Shown here piece after piece: positions 1 to 7,458 of a DNA stretch of 64,000 bases. Below the pieces are notes generated by a model that was not told the origin of the DNA, did not search any database, and saw nothing but the letters and a program-made list of their open reading frames with translations. Every line of letters begins with the position of its first letter. Positions within the stretch are counted from its first letter, which is position 1. Source of the stretch: an uncultured Kiritimatiellota bacterium (GTDB taxonomy: Bacteria; Verrucomicrobiota; Kiritimatiellia; RFP12; UBA1067). The stretch is from the NCBI GenBank assembly GCA_934635045.1, contig CAKTZA010000006.1, forward strand, positions 1 through 64,000. The letters run 5' to 3'. The position numbers were made by a program, and so were the translations under genes.

Positions 1-152
1 GAGCCAACACCCACGAACTGGGGCACGAGGCCGATTGAGCCATAGCGCAAGTTGTTCCCCGCATACCCGACAACATTCGCCGAGGTGATGCCGTCGCCGA
101 ACCCGACTGCCGCGCAGAGTGCTGCGGAAGCCGCAATCATGAGTTTCTTCAT
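1..152 (-). CDS. Secreted protein with NVVGY motif, N-terminal fragment
   Basis: The first 50 codons of a minus-strand gene that runs off the window. The protein begins MKKLMIAASAALCAAVGFGD, a typical Sec signal peptide with a lysine-rich start and an alanine-rich core. It continues with S-A-N-V-V-G-Y-A-G, a motif I associate with secreted proteins of Kiritimatiellota and other PVC bacteria. The start at 152 has a purine stretch (GGAAAGAA) upstream. The frame stays open upstream to a tandem ATG at 299 that is preceded by GAGAGAAG, which would add 49 residues before the signal peptide. I prefer 152 because a signal peptide should be N-terminal. The function is unknown. Confidence 0.7.
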   Translation of the reverse strand, partial: MKKLMIAASAALCAAVGFGDGITSANVVGYAGNNLRYGSIGLVPQFVGVG

Positions 153-325
153 TGTTTTTTTCTTTCCGGCACAACCCAGTGTGCCATTGAGAGAAAGGGA
201 AGATTCCGAACGAACGGCATCAAGGCATGACAAACGCGCGCGGACGGTTCCCAGACCGCTCGCCCCCTTCATCACATTCTTGACGCTTTTCGTCATCATC
301 TTCTCTCCGTTTTGACGTATTCCGC

Positions 326-359
326 ATCAGGTTTCCTCGACACCCATCGAGGCTCTGAT
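326..359 (-). other. Bipartite hairpin in 5' leader
   Basis: Reading the minus strand, ATCAG pairs with CTGAT, and inside them CCTCGA pairs with TCGAGG around a 6-base loop. The two stems are separated by a small 2/4 internal loop. If transcription starts about 7 bases after the -10 box at 375-380, this structure sits at the very 5' end of the mRNA. It may stabilise the transcript or be a regulatory element. Confidence 0.4.
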
Positions 360-374
360 ATGGCTTACGAGCGT

Positions 375-404
375 AATATACCATAAATCATGGCGACTGT
401 GCAA
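375..404 (-). promoter_or_regulatory. Candidate promoter for the secreted protein gene
   Basis: The minus strand has TATATT (380-375) as a -10 box and TTGCAC (404-399) as a weak -35 box, 18 bp apart. It is the only convincing AT-rich promoter-like site upstream of the gene at 1-152. Confidence 0.4.
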
Positions 405-520
405 GCCCCCCTCGACCTTAAAAAGCGGACCGTCTGAAACCCTGAATCCTTCATTTTACCCTTTATTTACTGGGCGGAACCGATTTCACAAGGCTCGGAC
501 ACCCTTTCAGGAAAAATTTC

Positions 521-1735
521 CTAAAAAATTTTTTCGCTGTCGTCTGCTTCGTCCGCGTGCTTCCGCCAGACGTCCGGCGGGGTGCCGAACGCCTCGGCGA
601 AGCAGTGCGAGAAATACTGCGGCGAACGATAGCCGCAACGCGCGGAGACCTCGCCCGCCGAGTACGACGTCTCCTTCAGGAGGCGGCACGCGAGGCGGCT
701 GCGCTGGCAGAGGATCTCCTTCTTGACCGAATGCCCCAGCTCTGCGACGAACGCCCGCGAGACCGTCGGATGCGAATAGCCGATGTGCCGCACCACGTCG
801 TCCGCCGTCACGCCCTTCGCCAGGTTCCGTCGGATGTAGTCGACGGCCTCCGCCAGCCACGGCGTCCGGAACGGGTAGACGTGCGTCGACATCCGCTCGA
901 CGACGCGCTTGGGCGGATGGCGGACGGACGGCGGCGCGTCCGACGCGGCGGGTTCCGAACGCTGAAGCTGCTCGTCCAGCATCTGCGCCGCCCGACGACC
1001 GAGCGAAAACGGGTCTGTCTCGACGCTCGACAGCGACGGATTCGTGAACGTGCAGAGGAGGACGTCGTTGTCCGCGCCGAGGACTGCGACGTCCGACGGC
1101 ACGGACACGCCGACGTCTGCGCAGACCGTCAGCACCTGCATGGCCCGGAGGTCGTTGCAGCAGAAGAGCGCAATCGGCTTCGGGAGCGCCAAGAGCCACT
1201 TGCCGAGGGCTTTCGCGTCCGGGACGGTCGTCTGCTCGTTGCGGAAGAAGACGTCGGCGATCCGGTGGCGCGCCGAGCCGCCGAACGACGCGACGAACGT
1301 CCCGACCCGCTCGGCCCGCGCCTTGAACGCGGCGCCGCGCGCATCCGAGAAGCGCAAGCCACCGAAGCCGCAGTAGGCAAAGACGTGATAGTGGTGCTCG
1401 ACAAAGCACTGAAGCGCCATGTCGGCGATGGCCGCGTCGTCCAGCCGAATGGACGCGAGCGGATTGTCGTCGATCCGCCCGTAGGTGTCGACCACGGGCT
1501 TCCGGGCGCGGAGAAGCGTCTCGGCGGTCGCGTCGTCCATGACGCGCACGATCAGCCCGTCGAACGACGCCACGTAGGCCGCATTCGCCAGCCGCTGCGG
1601 ATCGACCAACTCCAGCCGCCAGGAGGTGTTTTCGAGCGCGTAGTCGGCAATGCCCTTCAGGAGCGCGCGACCGTGCGCCCGGTTCTTCTCGATCTGGAGC
1701 GCTATGCGCGGCGCGACGCGGACTTCGCCTTTCAT
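521..1735 (-). CDS. XylR-type AraC family transcriptional regulator
   Basis: A 404-residue regulator. Residues about 8-275 resemble a LacI/periplasmic-binding-type sugar sensor (R-I-A-L-Q-I, then P-I-A-L-F-C-C-N-D and V-L-G-A-D-N-D). Residues about 290-400 form an AraC-type double helix-turn-helix ending Y-F-S-H-C-F-x-x-x-F-G-T-P-P. This architecture is the XylR family, which senses a sugar and activates catabolic genes. The start at 1735 (MKGEVRVAP) is chosen because its ATG overlaps the pilB stop (TGATG) and the sensor domain begins right after it. The gene follows pilB directly, so it is probably translationally coupled to it. That is an odd partner, because no glycan gene is adjacent. The ligand is unknown. 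Confidence 0.85.
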   Translation of the reverse strand: MKGEVRVAPRIALQIEKNRAHGRALLKGIADYALENTSWRLELVDPQRLANAAYVASFDGLIVRVMDDATAETLLRARKPVVDTYGRIDDNPLASIRLDDAAIADMALQCFVEHHYHVFAYCGFGGLRFSDARGAAFKARAERVGTFVASFGGSARHRIADVFFRNEQTTVPDAKALGKWLLALPKPIALFCCNDLRAMQVLTVCADVGVSVPSDVAVLGADNDVLLCTFTNPSLSSVETDPFSLGRRAAQMLDEQLQRSEPAASDAPPSVRHPPKRVVERMSTHVYPFRTPWLAEAVDYIRRNLAKGVTADDVVRHIGYSHPTVSRAFVAELGHSVKKEILCQRSRLACRLLKETSYSAGEVSARCGYRSPQYFSHCFAEAFGTPPDVWRKHADEADDSEKIF

Positions 1736-3420
1736 CAGTCCGCGTCGCCCATCGTGACGCGCAGGACCTCCGCGAGCGACGTCATGCCGCTCGCGACCTT
1801 GAGCATGCCGTCCTCGCGCAGCGTGCGCATGCCCATCTCGCGGGCGCGCTGACGGAGGAGCGTCGCGGGCGCATGGTCGAAGATGAGGCGCTGGATCGTG
1901 TCGTCGACCTTGAAGATCTCGAAAATGCCCTTCCGCCCCTTGTAGCCTGTCTTGCCGCACTTGTCGCAGCCCGCGCCGTGGTACATGTGGTCGGGGATCT
2001 GCGCGCTCGTGCCGCTCGCGAGGCCCGTGAGCATCTTGATCTCGCGCTCGCTCGGCGTGTACGCCTCCTTGCACTTCTCGCAGATGGCGCGCACGAGACG
2101 CTGGGCCATCGCGGCGCGCAGGGCGGACGCGACGAGAAACGGCTTCACGCCGATGTCGAGGAGTCGCGTCACGGCCGACGGCGCGTCGTTCGTGTGCAGC
2201 GTCGAGAACACGAGGTGGCCCGTGAGCGCCGCCTCCATCGCGATGTCGGCCGTCTCCGCGTCGCGGATCTCGCCGATCATGACGATGTTCGGCGCCTGGC
2301 GGAGGATCGACCGGAGCGCGGCGGAGAAGTCGAGACCGACGTCCTTGTTGACCTGCACCTGGTTGATGCCGCTCATCTGGTATTCGACCGGGTCCTCGAC
2401 CGTGATGAGCTTCTTGTCGGGCGTGTTGATCTGGCCGAGGCAGGCGTAGAGCGTCGTCGTCTTGCCCGAGCCCGTCGGGCCCGTCACGAGCACCACGCCG
2501 TCCGGCAGCTTGATGAGCCGCTCGAACGTCGTCTGGTCGTCGGAGAGGAAGCCGAGCTGCGGCAGGCCGAGCGAGAGGTTCGACTTGTCGAGAATACGCA
2601 TGACGATCGACTCGCCGTGGTTCGTCGGGACGGACGAGACGCGCAGGTCGAGATCCTTGCCGCCGACGGAGATCTGGATGCGGCCGTCCTGCGGCACGCG
2701 CTTCTCGGAGATCTTCATCTTCGACATGATCTTGAAGCGCGAGATGATCGCGCCCTGCAGGCGCTTCGGCGGCGAGTCCATCTTGCGGAGCGCGCCGTCG
2801 ATTCGGTAGCGGATGCGGAACTCCTTCTCCATCGGCTCGATGTGGATGTCGGAGGCCTTCATCTTGATCGCCGTCGTGATGATCATGTTGGCGAGCTTGA
2901 TGACGGCGTTGTCGTCGCCCTCGCCCGCCGTCGCGTCGGAAAGCCCCTCCTCGTCGCGCGTCGAGACCTCCGCCTCGTCCGCCGTCATGTAGAGCTTCGC
3001 CATCGCGCTCTTCACCTCGTCAAGCGGACAGAGGACGGCCTGCACGTCCTTGCCGACCAGCACGAAGCGCAGCGAGTCGATCGCGTCGTACCCCATCGGG
3101 TCGGAGAGCGCAACCGTCACCGAGTCGTCGTCCGCCACGATCGGCACGACGCCGTACTTCTTCGCGATCTCCGGCGTGATCACCTTCGTCACGGACGCCG
3201 CGTCGATCGCGTCGGCGTCGATGTGGCAGTACTTGAGGCCGAACTGGTCGGCGATCGTGCCGAGGACCTCGTCCTGCCCGATCGTCCCGCCCGCGACGAG
3301 CGCGTCGAGCGTCGTCTCGTTCTCGGCCTTCATCGAGTTGGCCGCCGTCTCGACCTGCTCGGGCGTCAGGTACCCGCGCTCGGTCAGCAGCTGGATGACA
3401 TATTCGTCGTTGCTAGTCAT
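1735..3420 (-). CDS. PilB/GspE-family type IV pilus or type II secretion ATPase
   Basis: A 561-residue hexameric motor ATPase that powers assembly of a type IV pilus or type II pseudopilus at the inner membrane. An MshEN-type N-terminal domain covers about residues 5-145. The Walker A motif GPTGSGKT is near 314-321, an Asp box (ITVEDPVEY) near 339-347 and a Walker B-like region (IVMIGEIRD) near 379-387. Two CxxC pairs near 447-450 and 485-488 form the zinc site that separates PilB/GspE from the retraction ATPase PilT. No other pilus genes are in the window, so pilB cannot be told from gspE. The downstream XylR regulator overlaps its stop codon. Confidence 0.9.
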   Translation of the reverse strand: MTSNDEYVIQLLTERGYLTPEQVETAANSMKAENETTLDALVAGGTIGQDEVLGTIADQFGLKYCHIDADAIDAASVTKVITPEIAKKYGVVPIVADDDSVTVALSDPMGYDAIDSLRFVLVGKDVQAVLCPLDEVKSAMAKLYMTADEAEVSTRDEEGLSDATAGEGDDNAVIKLANMIITTAIKMKASDIHIEPMEKEFRIRYRIDGALRKMDSPPKRLQGAIISRFKIMSKMKISEKRVPQDGRIQISVGGKDLDLRVSSVPTNHGESIVMRILDKSNLSLGLPQLGFLSDDQTTFERLIKLPDGVVLVTGPTGSGKTTTLYACLGQINTPDKKLITVEDPVEYQMSGINQVQVNKDVGLDFSAALRSILRQAPNIVMIGEIRDAETADIAMEAALTGHLVFSTLHTNDAPSAVTRLLDIGVKPFLVASALRAAMAQRLVRAICEKCKEAYTPSEREIKMLTGLASGTSAQIPDHMYHGAGCDKCGKTGYKGRKGIFEIFKVDDTIQRLIFDHAPATLLRQRAREMGMRTLREDGMLKVASGMTSLAEVLRVTMGDAD

Positions 3421-3431
3421 TGTGAGAACGT

Positions 3432-3460
3432 ATTATAGCGAAATCCCCCGGCCGGGGCAA
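3432..3460 (-). promoter_or_regulatory. pilB promoter with palindromic spacer
   Basis: The minus strand has TTGCCC (3460-3455) and TATAAT (3437-3432) exactly 17 bp apart. The -10 box ends only 11 bases before the pilB ATG, so the mRNA leader would be about 5 nt. The spacer and -35 box overlap a perfect 12-bp palindrome, CCCCGGCCGGGG (3446-3457). It could be an operator, or the terminator hairpin of etfA, which stops at 3466. Confidence 0.65.
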
Positions 3461-3465
3461 CACGG

Positions 3466-4494
3466 TCAGCCGCGAATCGCCTTGATGAGCTTCGGGATGA
3501 CGACGTTCAGGTCGCCGACGATGCCGTAGTGCGCGACCTTGAAGATCGGCGCGTCCTTGTCGGTGTTGATCGCGATGATCTTCGCCGCGTCCTGCATGCC
3601 CGCGAGGTGCTGCACCGCGCCCGAAATGCCGCAGCTGATCATCAGCGCGGGACGCACCGTGACGCCCGTCTGGCCGATCTGCCGCTCGTGCTCGCAGTAG
3701 CCGAGGTCGACCGCCGCGCGCGACCCGCCGACCGCGCCGCCCAAAACCGCCGCGAGGTCGTGCAGCAGCTTGAAGTTCTCCTTCGAGCCGACGCCCGCGC
3801 CGCCCGCGACGATGATGCGCGCACCCTTCAGGTTGACATTCGAGACCTTGCGGACGATCTCCACGACCTCGACCGGAATCTCAACTCCGGCCAGGTGCGC
3901 GTCATGCCGCTTGATTCGATCATTCGAGAATTCGATCCTTCGATCATTTCTGTCAATCGGCTTCATCACGCCCTCGCGCACCGTCGCCATCTGCGGCCAG
4001 TGGCGCGCGTTGACGATCGTCGCGATGATGTTGCCGCCGAACGCGGGACGGATCTGGTGCAGGACGTTCGTGAACGTCTCGCCCGTCTTCCGGTCCGTGT
4101 AGTCGCCGATCTGCAGGTCCGTGCAGTCCGCCGTGAGGCCGCAGCGCAGCGCGGACGCGACGGCCGGCGCGAGGTCGCGCCCCATGTGCGTCGCGCCGAA
4201 GATCAGGATCTGCGGCTGTTCCTCCTTGACGAGCTCGACGAGCGCATGGCGGTACGCCTTGCTGCGGAACACCTTGAGCGCCGGATCGTCGACGAGATGC
4301 ACGACGTCCGCCCCGCCCGCGACGAGTTCCGCCGCCAGCGGCTCGACGCCCGCGCCCATCAGCACGGCGCCAACCTTGACGCCCAGCTTGTCCGCGAGTT
4401 CGCGCGCCTTGCCGAGCAGCTCAAACGGAATCTCGGCGAGCTTGCCCTCCTCCTGTTCCGCGAAGACCCAGACTTCTCCCTTGGTTCTGTCCAT
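3466..4494 (-). CDS. etfA: Electron transfer flavoprotein alpha subunit
   Basis: EtfA (342 residues) forms a heterodimer with EtfB and holds the FAD that passes electrons between acyl-CoA-type dehydrogenases and the quinone pool, or that bifurcates electrons. The C-terminal FAD-binding half is clear: GGSRAAVD, then GQTGVTVRPALMISCGISGA, then INTDKDAPIF. The start at 4494 (MDRTKGEVWVFAEQ) follows GGAAGAGGT. It lies downstream of etfB across a purine-only linker. The inter-domain region around residues 180-200 (I-D-R-N-D-R-R-I-E-F-S-N-D-R-I) carries an AT-rich insertion homologous to one in tsaE. Reading frame and domains remain intact. Confidence 0.93.
   Translation of the reverse strand: MDRTKGEVWVFAEQEEGKLAEIPFELLGKARELADKLGVKVGAVLMGAGVEPLAAELVAGGADVVHLVDDPALKVFRSKAYRHALVELVKEEQPQILIFGATHMGRDLAPAVASALRCGLTADCTDLQIGDYTDRKTGETFTNVLHQIRPAFGGNIIATIVNARHWPQMATVREGVMKPIDRNDRRIEFSNDRIKRHDAHLAGVEIPVEVVEIVRKVSNVNLKGARIIVAGGAGVGSKENFKLLHDLAAVLGGAVGGSRAAVDLGYCEHERQIGQTGVTVRPALMISCGISGAVQHLAGMQDAAKIIAINTDKDAPIFKVAHYGIVGDLNVVIPKLIKAIRG
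3913..3950 (-). repeat. In-frame ATCGAA-rich repeat insertion in etfA
   Basis: A 38-bp AT-rich segment in a GC-rich gene. It matches 30 of 38 bases, without gaps, with 35430-35467 inside tsaE, in the same orientation. Both begin GATTCGAT and end ATTTC on the plus strand. It encodes N-D-R-R-I-E-F-S-N-D-R-I in a variable stretch between the two EtfA domains. The two copies are read in different frames, so conservation is at the DNA level. Confidence 0.7.
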
Positions 4495-4544
4495 ACCTCT
4501 TCCCTCTTCCCTTTTCCTTCTTACTTCTTCCTTGTCCTTCTGCC
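4495..4544 (-). repeat. Purine-only intercistronic linker, copy 1
   Basis: Fifty bases between etfB and etfA that are nearly all A and G on the coding strand. They begin TAAGG at the etfB stop and end GGAAGAGGT at the etfA start. The linker shares the core AAGTAAGAAGGAA with the linker at 55492-55539 and resembles the one at 9118-9172. Confidence 0.6.
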
Positions 4545-5342
4545 TTACCCGATCGTATGCTCCGCGATGAGCTCCGCGACGAGTCCGCCGATGCCCTCGT
4601 CCGTCGGGGCGACTTCCTTGAACGCGCCGCCCGCGAGGACGACGGACTGGATCTTGTTGACGCTCGTCGGCGAACCCGCGAAGCCGCAGCGCGCGTCCTC
4701 GCAGCCGATCGCCGCGCAGTCGAGAACCTCCGGCTCCGCATTCTTGTACGTCATGACGCGGCGCATCTGGAACGGACGCAGCTCGCCGAACTTCTCCGTC
4801 ACGGTGAAGAGCGCGGGCAGCTTCGCGCGGCACGTCTCGATGCCCGTGCCGATGTCGCGCGTCGCAATCGCGACATCGCCGTCCATCTCCAGCTTCTCCA
4901 GATACGTGACGACCGCGCAGTCGAGCTTCTCGCCGATCTGCGGGCCGACCTGGGCCGTGTCGCCGTCAATCGCCTGGCGACCGCAGAAGACGAGGTCGGG
5001 ACTGAACCGCTTCACCGCCTGCGAGAGGATGTAGCTCGTCGCGAGCGTGTCGGAGCCGGCGGCCTTGCGGTCGGTGACGAGCACCGCGCGGTCGGCGCCG
5101 CACATCAGCGCCTCGCGCAGGATCGCCTTCGCGGCGGGCAGGCCCATCGTGATGACGGTGACGGTGCCGCCGTAGGTCTCCTTGACCCACAGCGCGGCTT
5201 CGAGGGCATTCTTGTCCTCGGGATTGAAGATCGCGGGCAGCGCCGCGCGGTTGATCGTTCCGTCCGCCTTCATCGCCTCGCCCGTCACCTTCTGGGTGTC
5301 CGGGACCTGCTTGATGCAGACGACGCAGTTGTAGCTTTTCAT
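4545..5342 (-). CDS. etfB: Electron transfer flavoprotein beta subunit
   Basis: EtfB (265 residues) is the AMP-binding partner of EtfA. Family marks are the N-terminal V-V-C-I-K-Q-V-P-D-T, the N-P-E-D-K-N-A-L-E-A-A-L helix, the nucleotide-site region GADRAVLVTD with FCGRQAIDGDTAQVGPQ, and a C-terminal recognition-loop-like segment. The length fits the family. It is transcribed just ahead of etfA and 33 bases after the purine permease gene, so it sits in the same run. No partner dehydrogenase or ETF-quinone oxidoreductase is in the window; two acyl-CoA ligases here suggest acyl-CoA metabolism. Confidence 0.93.
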   Translation of the reverse strand: MKSYNCVVCIKQVPDTQKVTGEAMKADGTINRAALPAIFNPEDKNALEAALWVKETYGGTVTVITMGLPAAKAILREALMCGADRAVLVTDRKAAGSDTLATSYILSQAVKRFSPDLVFCGRQAIDGDTAQVGPQIGEKLDCAVVTYLEKLEMDGDVAIATRDIGTGIETCRAKLPALFTVTEKFGELRPFQMRRVMTYKNAEPEVLDCAAIGCEDARCGFAGSPTSVNKIQSVVLAGGAFKEVAPTDEGIGGLVAELIAEHTIG

Positions 5343-5375
5343 GTTCAGCGTATGCCGTGTTGTTCTGGAAATGGA

Positions 5376-6782
5376 TTACATCAGCGCGTATTTCGCGATG
5401 AAGACGATTGTCAGCACGTACATGATCCAGTGGACCTTCTTCGCCTTGCCCGCGATGAGGTTGACGAGCGTGTACGAAATGACGCCGGCCATGATGCCGT
5501 CGGAGATCGAGTAGGCGAACGGCATGAACGCGACCGTCAGGAACGCGGGAATCGCCTCGCTCGCGTCGCTGAAGTCGATCTCGGCGACGGACGAGAGCAT
5601 CAGGTAGCCGACGACGATGAGCGCCGGCGCCGTCGCGAAGCCCGGCACCGCGAGGAAGATCGGCGCGAAGACGATCGCCGCGAGGAAGAGGACGGCCGTC
5701 GTCACGCCCGTGAGGCCCGTCTTGCCGCCGACCATCACGCCCGAGGCGGACTCGACGTAGGTCGTCGTCGTGGACGTGCCGAACACCGCGCCGACCGAGG
5801 TCGCGATCGCGTCCGCGCAGAGCGCGCCCGAAATGCGCGGGAGCTTCCCTTCCTTCGTGAGGAAGCCGCCCTTCATCGAGACGCCGATCAGCGTCCCCAG
5901 CGTGTCGAAGAGGTCGACGAAGAAGAACGCGAACATGACGACGAAGAAGTCGAGGCCCTTGACGAGCGCCCAGCCCGTGTTCGTGTCGCCCTTGTGCGTC
6001 CAGCCCGCCGGGTCAAAGACGGCGCAGCAGGTCTGCTTGAACTGCGCGAACGAGTCGGTGATGCCCGCGAACGAAAGCGCCGGGTAGAGCGAGAAGTAGC
6101 CCTTCTCCGCGTCCGGCACATAGACGCCCGCCGCCTGCGCGACCATGCCGAGGCCCCACGTCACGAAGATGCCGTAGAGGATCGCGCCCTTGACGTGACG
6201 CGCCATCATGACGCCCGTGAGGATCGTGCCGAGGATCGCGAGCACCGCGCAGATGCCCTGCGTGTGGAACGGCGCGTTCTTGAAGCTCATGAGGCCCACG
6301 AGCACCGCGTCGTTGTTGACGATGATCTTCGCCGTCTGCAGCGCGATGAAGCAGATGAAGAGGCCGATGCCGGCCGCCACCGCCTTCTTCAGCGTGAATG
6401 GAATGCAGTCGAAGATCGCCTCGCGGACGGGCGTCAGGGAGAGCGCGAGGAAGACGAGGCCTTCCACGAACACCGCGAGAAGCGCGAACTGCCAGCTGTA
6501 CCCCATGCCGAGACAGACGCCGAAGGTGAGGAAGGCGTTGAGGCCCATGCCCGGCGCAAGCGCGAACGGATAGTTCGACATGAACGCCATGAGCAGCGTG
6601 CCGACGACGGCCGCCAAGCACGTCGCGACGAAGACACCGCCGCGCGGGATGCCCGCGATCGAGAGGATGTTCGGGTTCACGGCGAGGATGTACGCCATCG
6701 TCATGAACGTGGTGAGGCCCGCGACGAGTTCTGTCTTGACCGTCGTCTTGTTCTCGTCGAGCTTGAACAGTTTCTTGAGCAT
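5376..6782 (-). CDS. NCS2 (AzgA/PbuG-type) purine permease
   Basis: A 468-residue integral membrane protein of the nucleobase-cation symporter 2 branch that imports hypoxanthine, guanine or adenine. Family signatures are TTFMTMAYILAVNP near the N terminus, PFALAPGMGLNAF near residue 75, the F-F-V-D-L-F-D-T-L-G-T substrate region near residue 285, and a Thr-rich TSTTTTYVESASG loop. About 12-14 hydrophobic segments are visible. It precedes etfB and follows upp, so purine uptake and pyrimidine salvage are encoded together. Which purine it carries cannot be read from the sequence. Confidence 0.9.
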   Translation of the reverse strand: MLKKLFKLDENKTTVKTELVAGLTTFMTMAYILAVNPNILSIAGIPRGGVFVATCLAAVVGTLLMAFMSNYPFALAPGMGLNAFLTFGVCLGMGYSWQFALLAVFVEGLVFLALSLTPVREAIFDCIPFTLKKAVAAGIGLFICFIALQTAKIIVNNDAVLVGLMSFKNAPFHTQGICAVLAILGTILTGVMMARHVKGAILYGIFVTWGLGMVAQAAGVYVPDAEKGYFSLYPALSFAGITDSFAQFKQTCCAVFDPAGWTHKGDTNTGWALVKGLDFFVVMFAFFFVDLFDTLGTLIGVSMKGGFLTKEGKLPRISGALCADAIATSVGAVFGTSTTTTYVESASGVMVGGKTGLTGVTTAVLFLAAIVFAPIFLAVPGFATAPALIVVGYLMLSSVAEIDFSDASEAIPAFLTVAFMPFAYSISDGIMAGVISYTLVNLIAGKAKKVHWIMYVLTIVFIAKYALM

Positions 6783-6823
6783 GTTGTTCCTTTTTTGGTT
6801 TGGTGGTTGAATTCAAATGTTCC

Positions 6824-7444
6824 TTACAGCGTGCCGAAGATGCGGTCGCCGGCGTCGCCGAGGCCCGGCACGATGTAGAAGTGGCTGTTCAGCCGCTCGT
6901 CCTTCGCCGCGACGTAGACGGGCACTTCGGGATGTTCGCGCTCGAACTTCGCGATGCCCTCCGGCGCCGAGATGAGGTGCAGGCACTTGATGCGCTTGTA
7001 GCCGAGCTTCTTGAGCTGGGCGACGGCATCGCACGCCGAGCCGCCCGTCGCGAGCATCGGGTCGATCACGATCGCCAGTTCCTCGCCCTTCGCCGGCGGC
7101 ACCTTCGCGTAGTAGGGAATCGGCTCGGCCGTCTCCTCGTTGCGCTGCATGCCGAGGACGCCGACCTTCGCGTACGGCAGCACGTGCAGCATCGCGTCGA
7201 GCATGCCCATGCCCGCGCGCAGGATCGGCACGAGGACGATGCGCTCGTCGACGAGCGCGCCACGCGCCTTCGCGACGGGCGTCACGACGTCGACGCCCTT
7301 CAGGTTCACGTCCTTCAGGGCCTCGAAGGCGAGGAATTCCGTCAGCTCGTTGACGAGTTCGCGGAAGAGTTTCGGGGGCGTCGCCTGATCGCGCATGAGC
7401 GTGACGCGGTGGGTGACGAGCGGATGGTTGAGTACGGTATGCAT
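6824..7444 (-). CDS. upp: Uracil phosphoribosyltransferase
   Basis: Upp (206 residues) makes UMP from uracil and PRPP in the cytoplasm. The PRPP-binding loop is IVIDPMLATGGSA. Other family blocks are VLVPILRAGMGM and the C-terminal YIVPGLGDAGDRIFGT uracil-binding segment. The start MHTVLNHPLV at 7444 is preceded by AAAGGAG, a good ribosome-binding site. The reading frame is open further upstream, but that part overlaps the acyl-CoA ligase gene in another frame and is not real. It lies 14 bases after that ligase gene and 41 before the purine permease gene. Confidence 0.95.
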   Translation of the reverse strand: MHTVLNHPLVTHRVTLMRDQATPPKLFRELVNELTEFLAFEALKDVNLKGVDVVTPVAKARGALVDERIVLVPILRAGMGMLDAMLHVLPYAKVGVLGMQRNEETAEPIPYYAKVPPAKGEELAIVIDPMLATGGSACDAVAQLKKLGYKRIKCLHLISAPEGIAKFEREHPEVPVYVAAKDERLNSHFYIVPGLGDAGDRIFGTL

Positions 7445-7458
7445 AAGCTCCTTTACCT

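Larger units (their letters stand above)
153..520 (-). other. Leader and intergenic region upstream of the secreted protein gene
   Basis: This stretch holds the leader of the gene at 1-152: an in-frame open segment up to 299, a two-part hairpin at 326-359 and a candidate promoter at 375-404. Between 405 and 520, downstream of the XylR regulator stop, I see only AT-rich sequence, including the short palindrome AGGAAATTTTTCCT near 509-522. That palindrome could contribute to termination but has no clear terminator shape. Confidence 0.5.
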
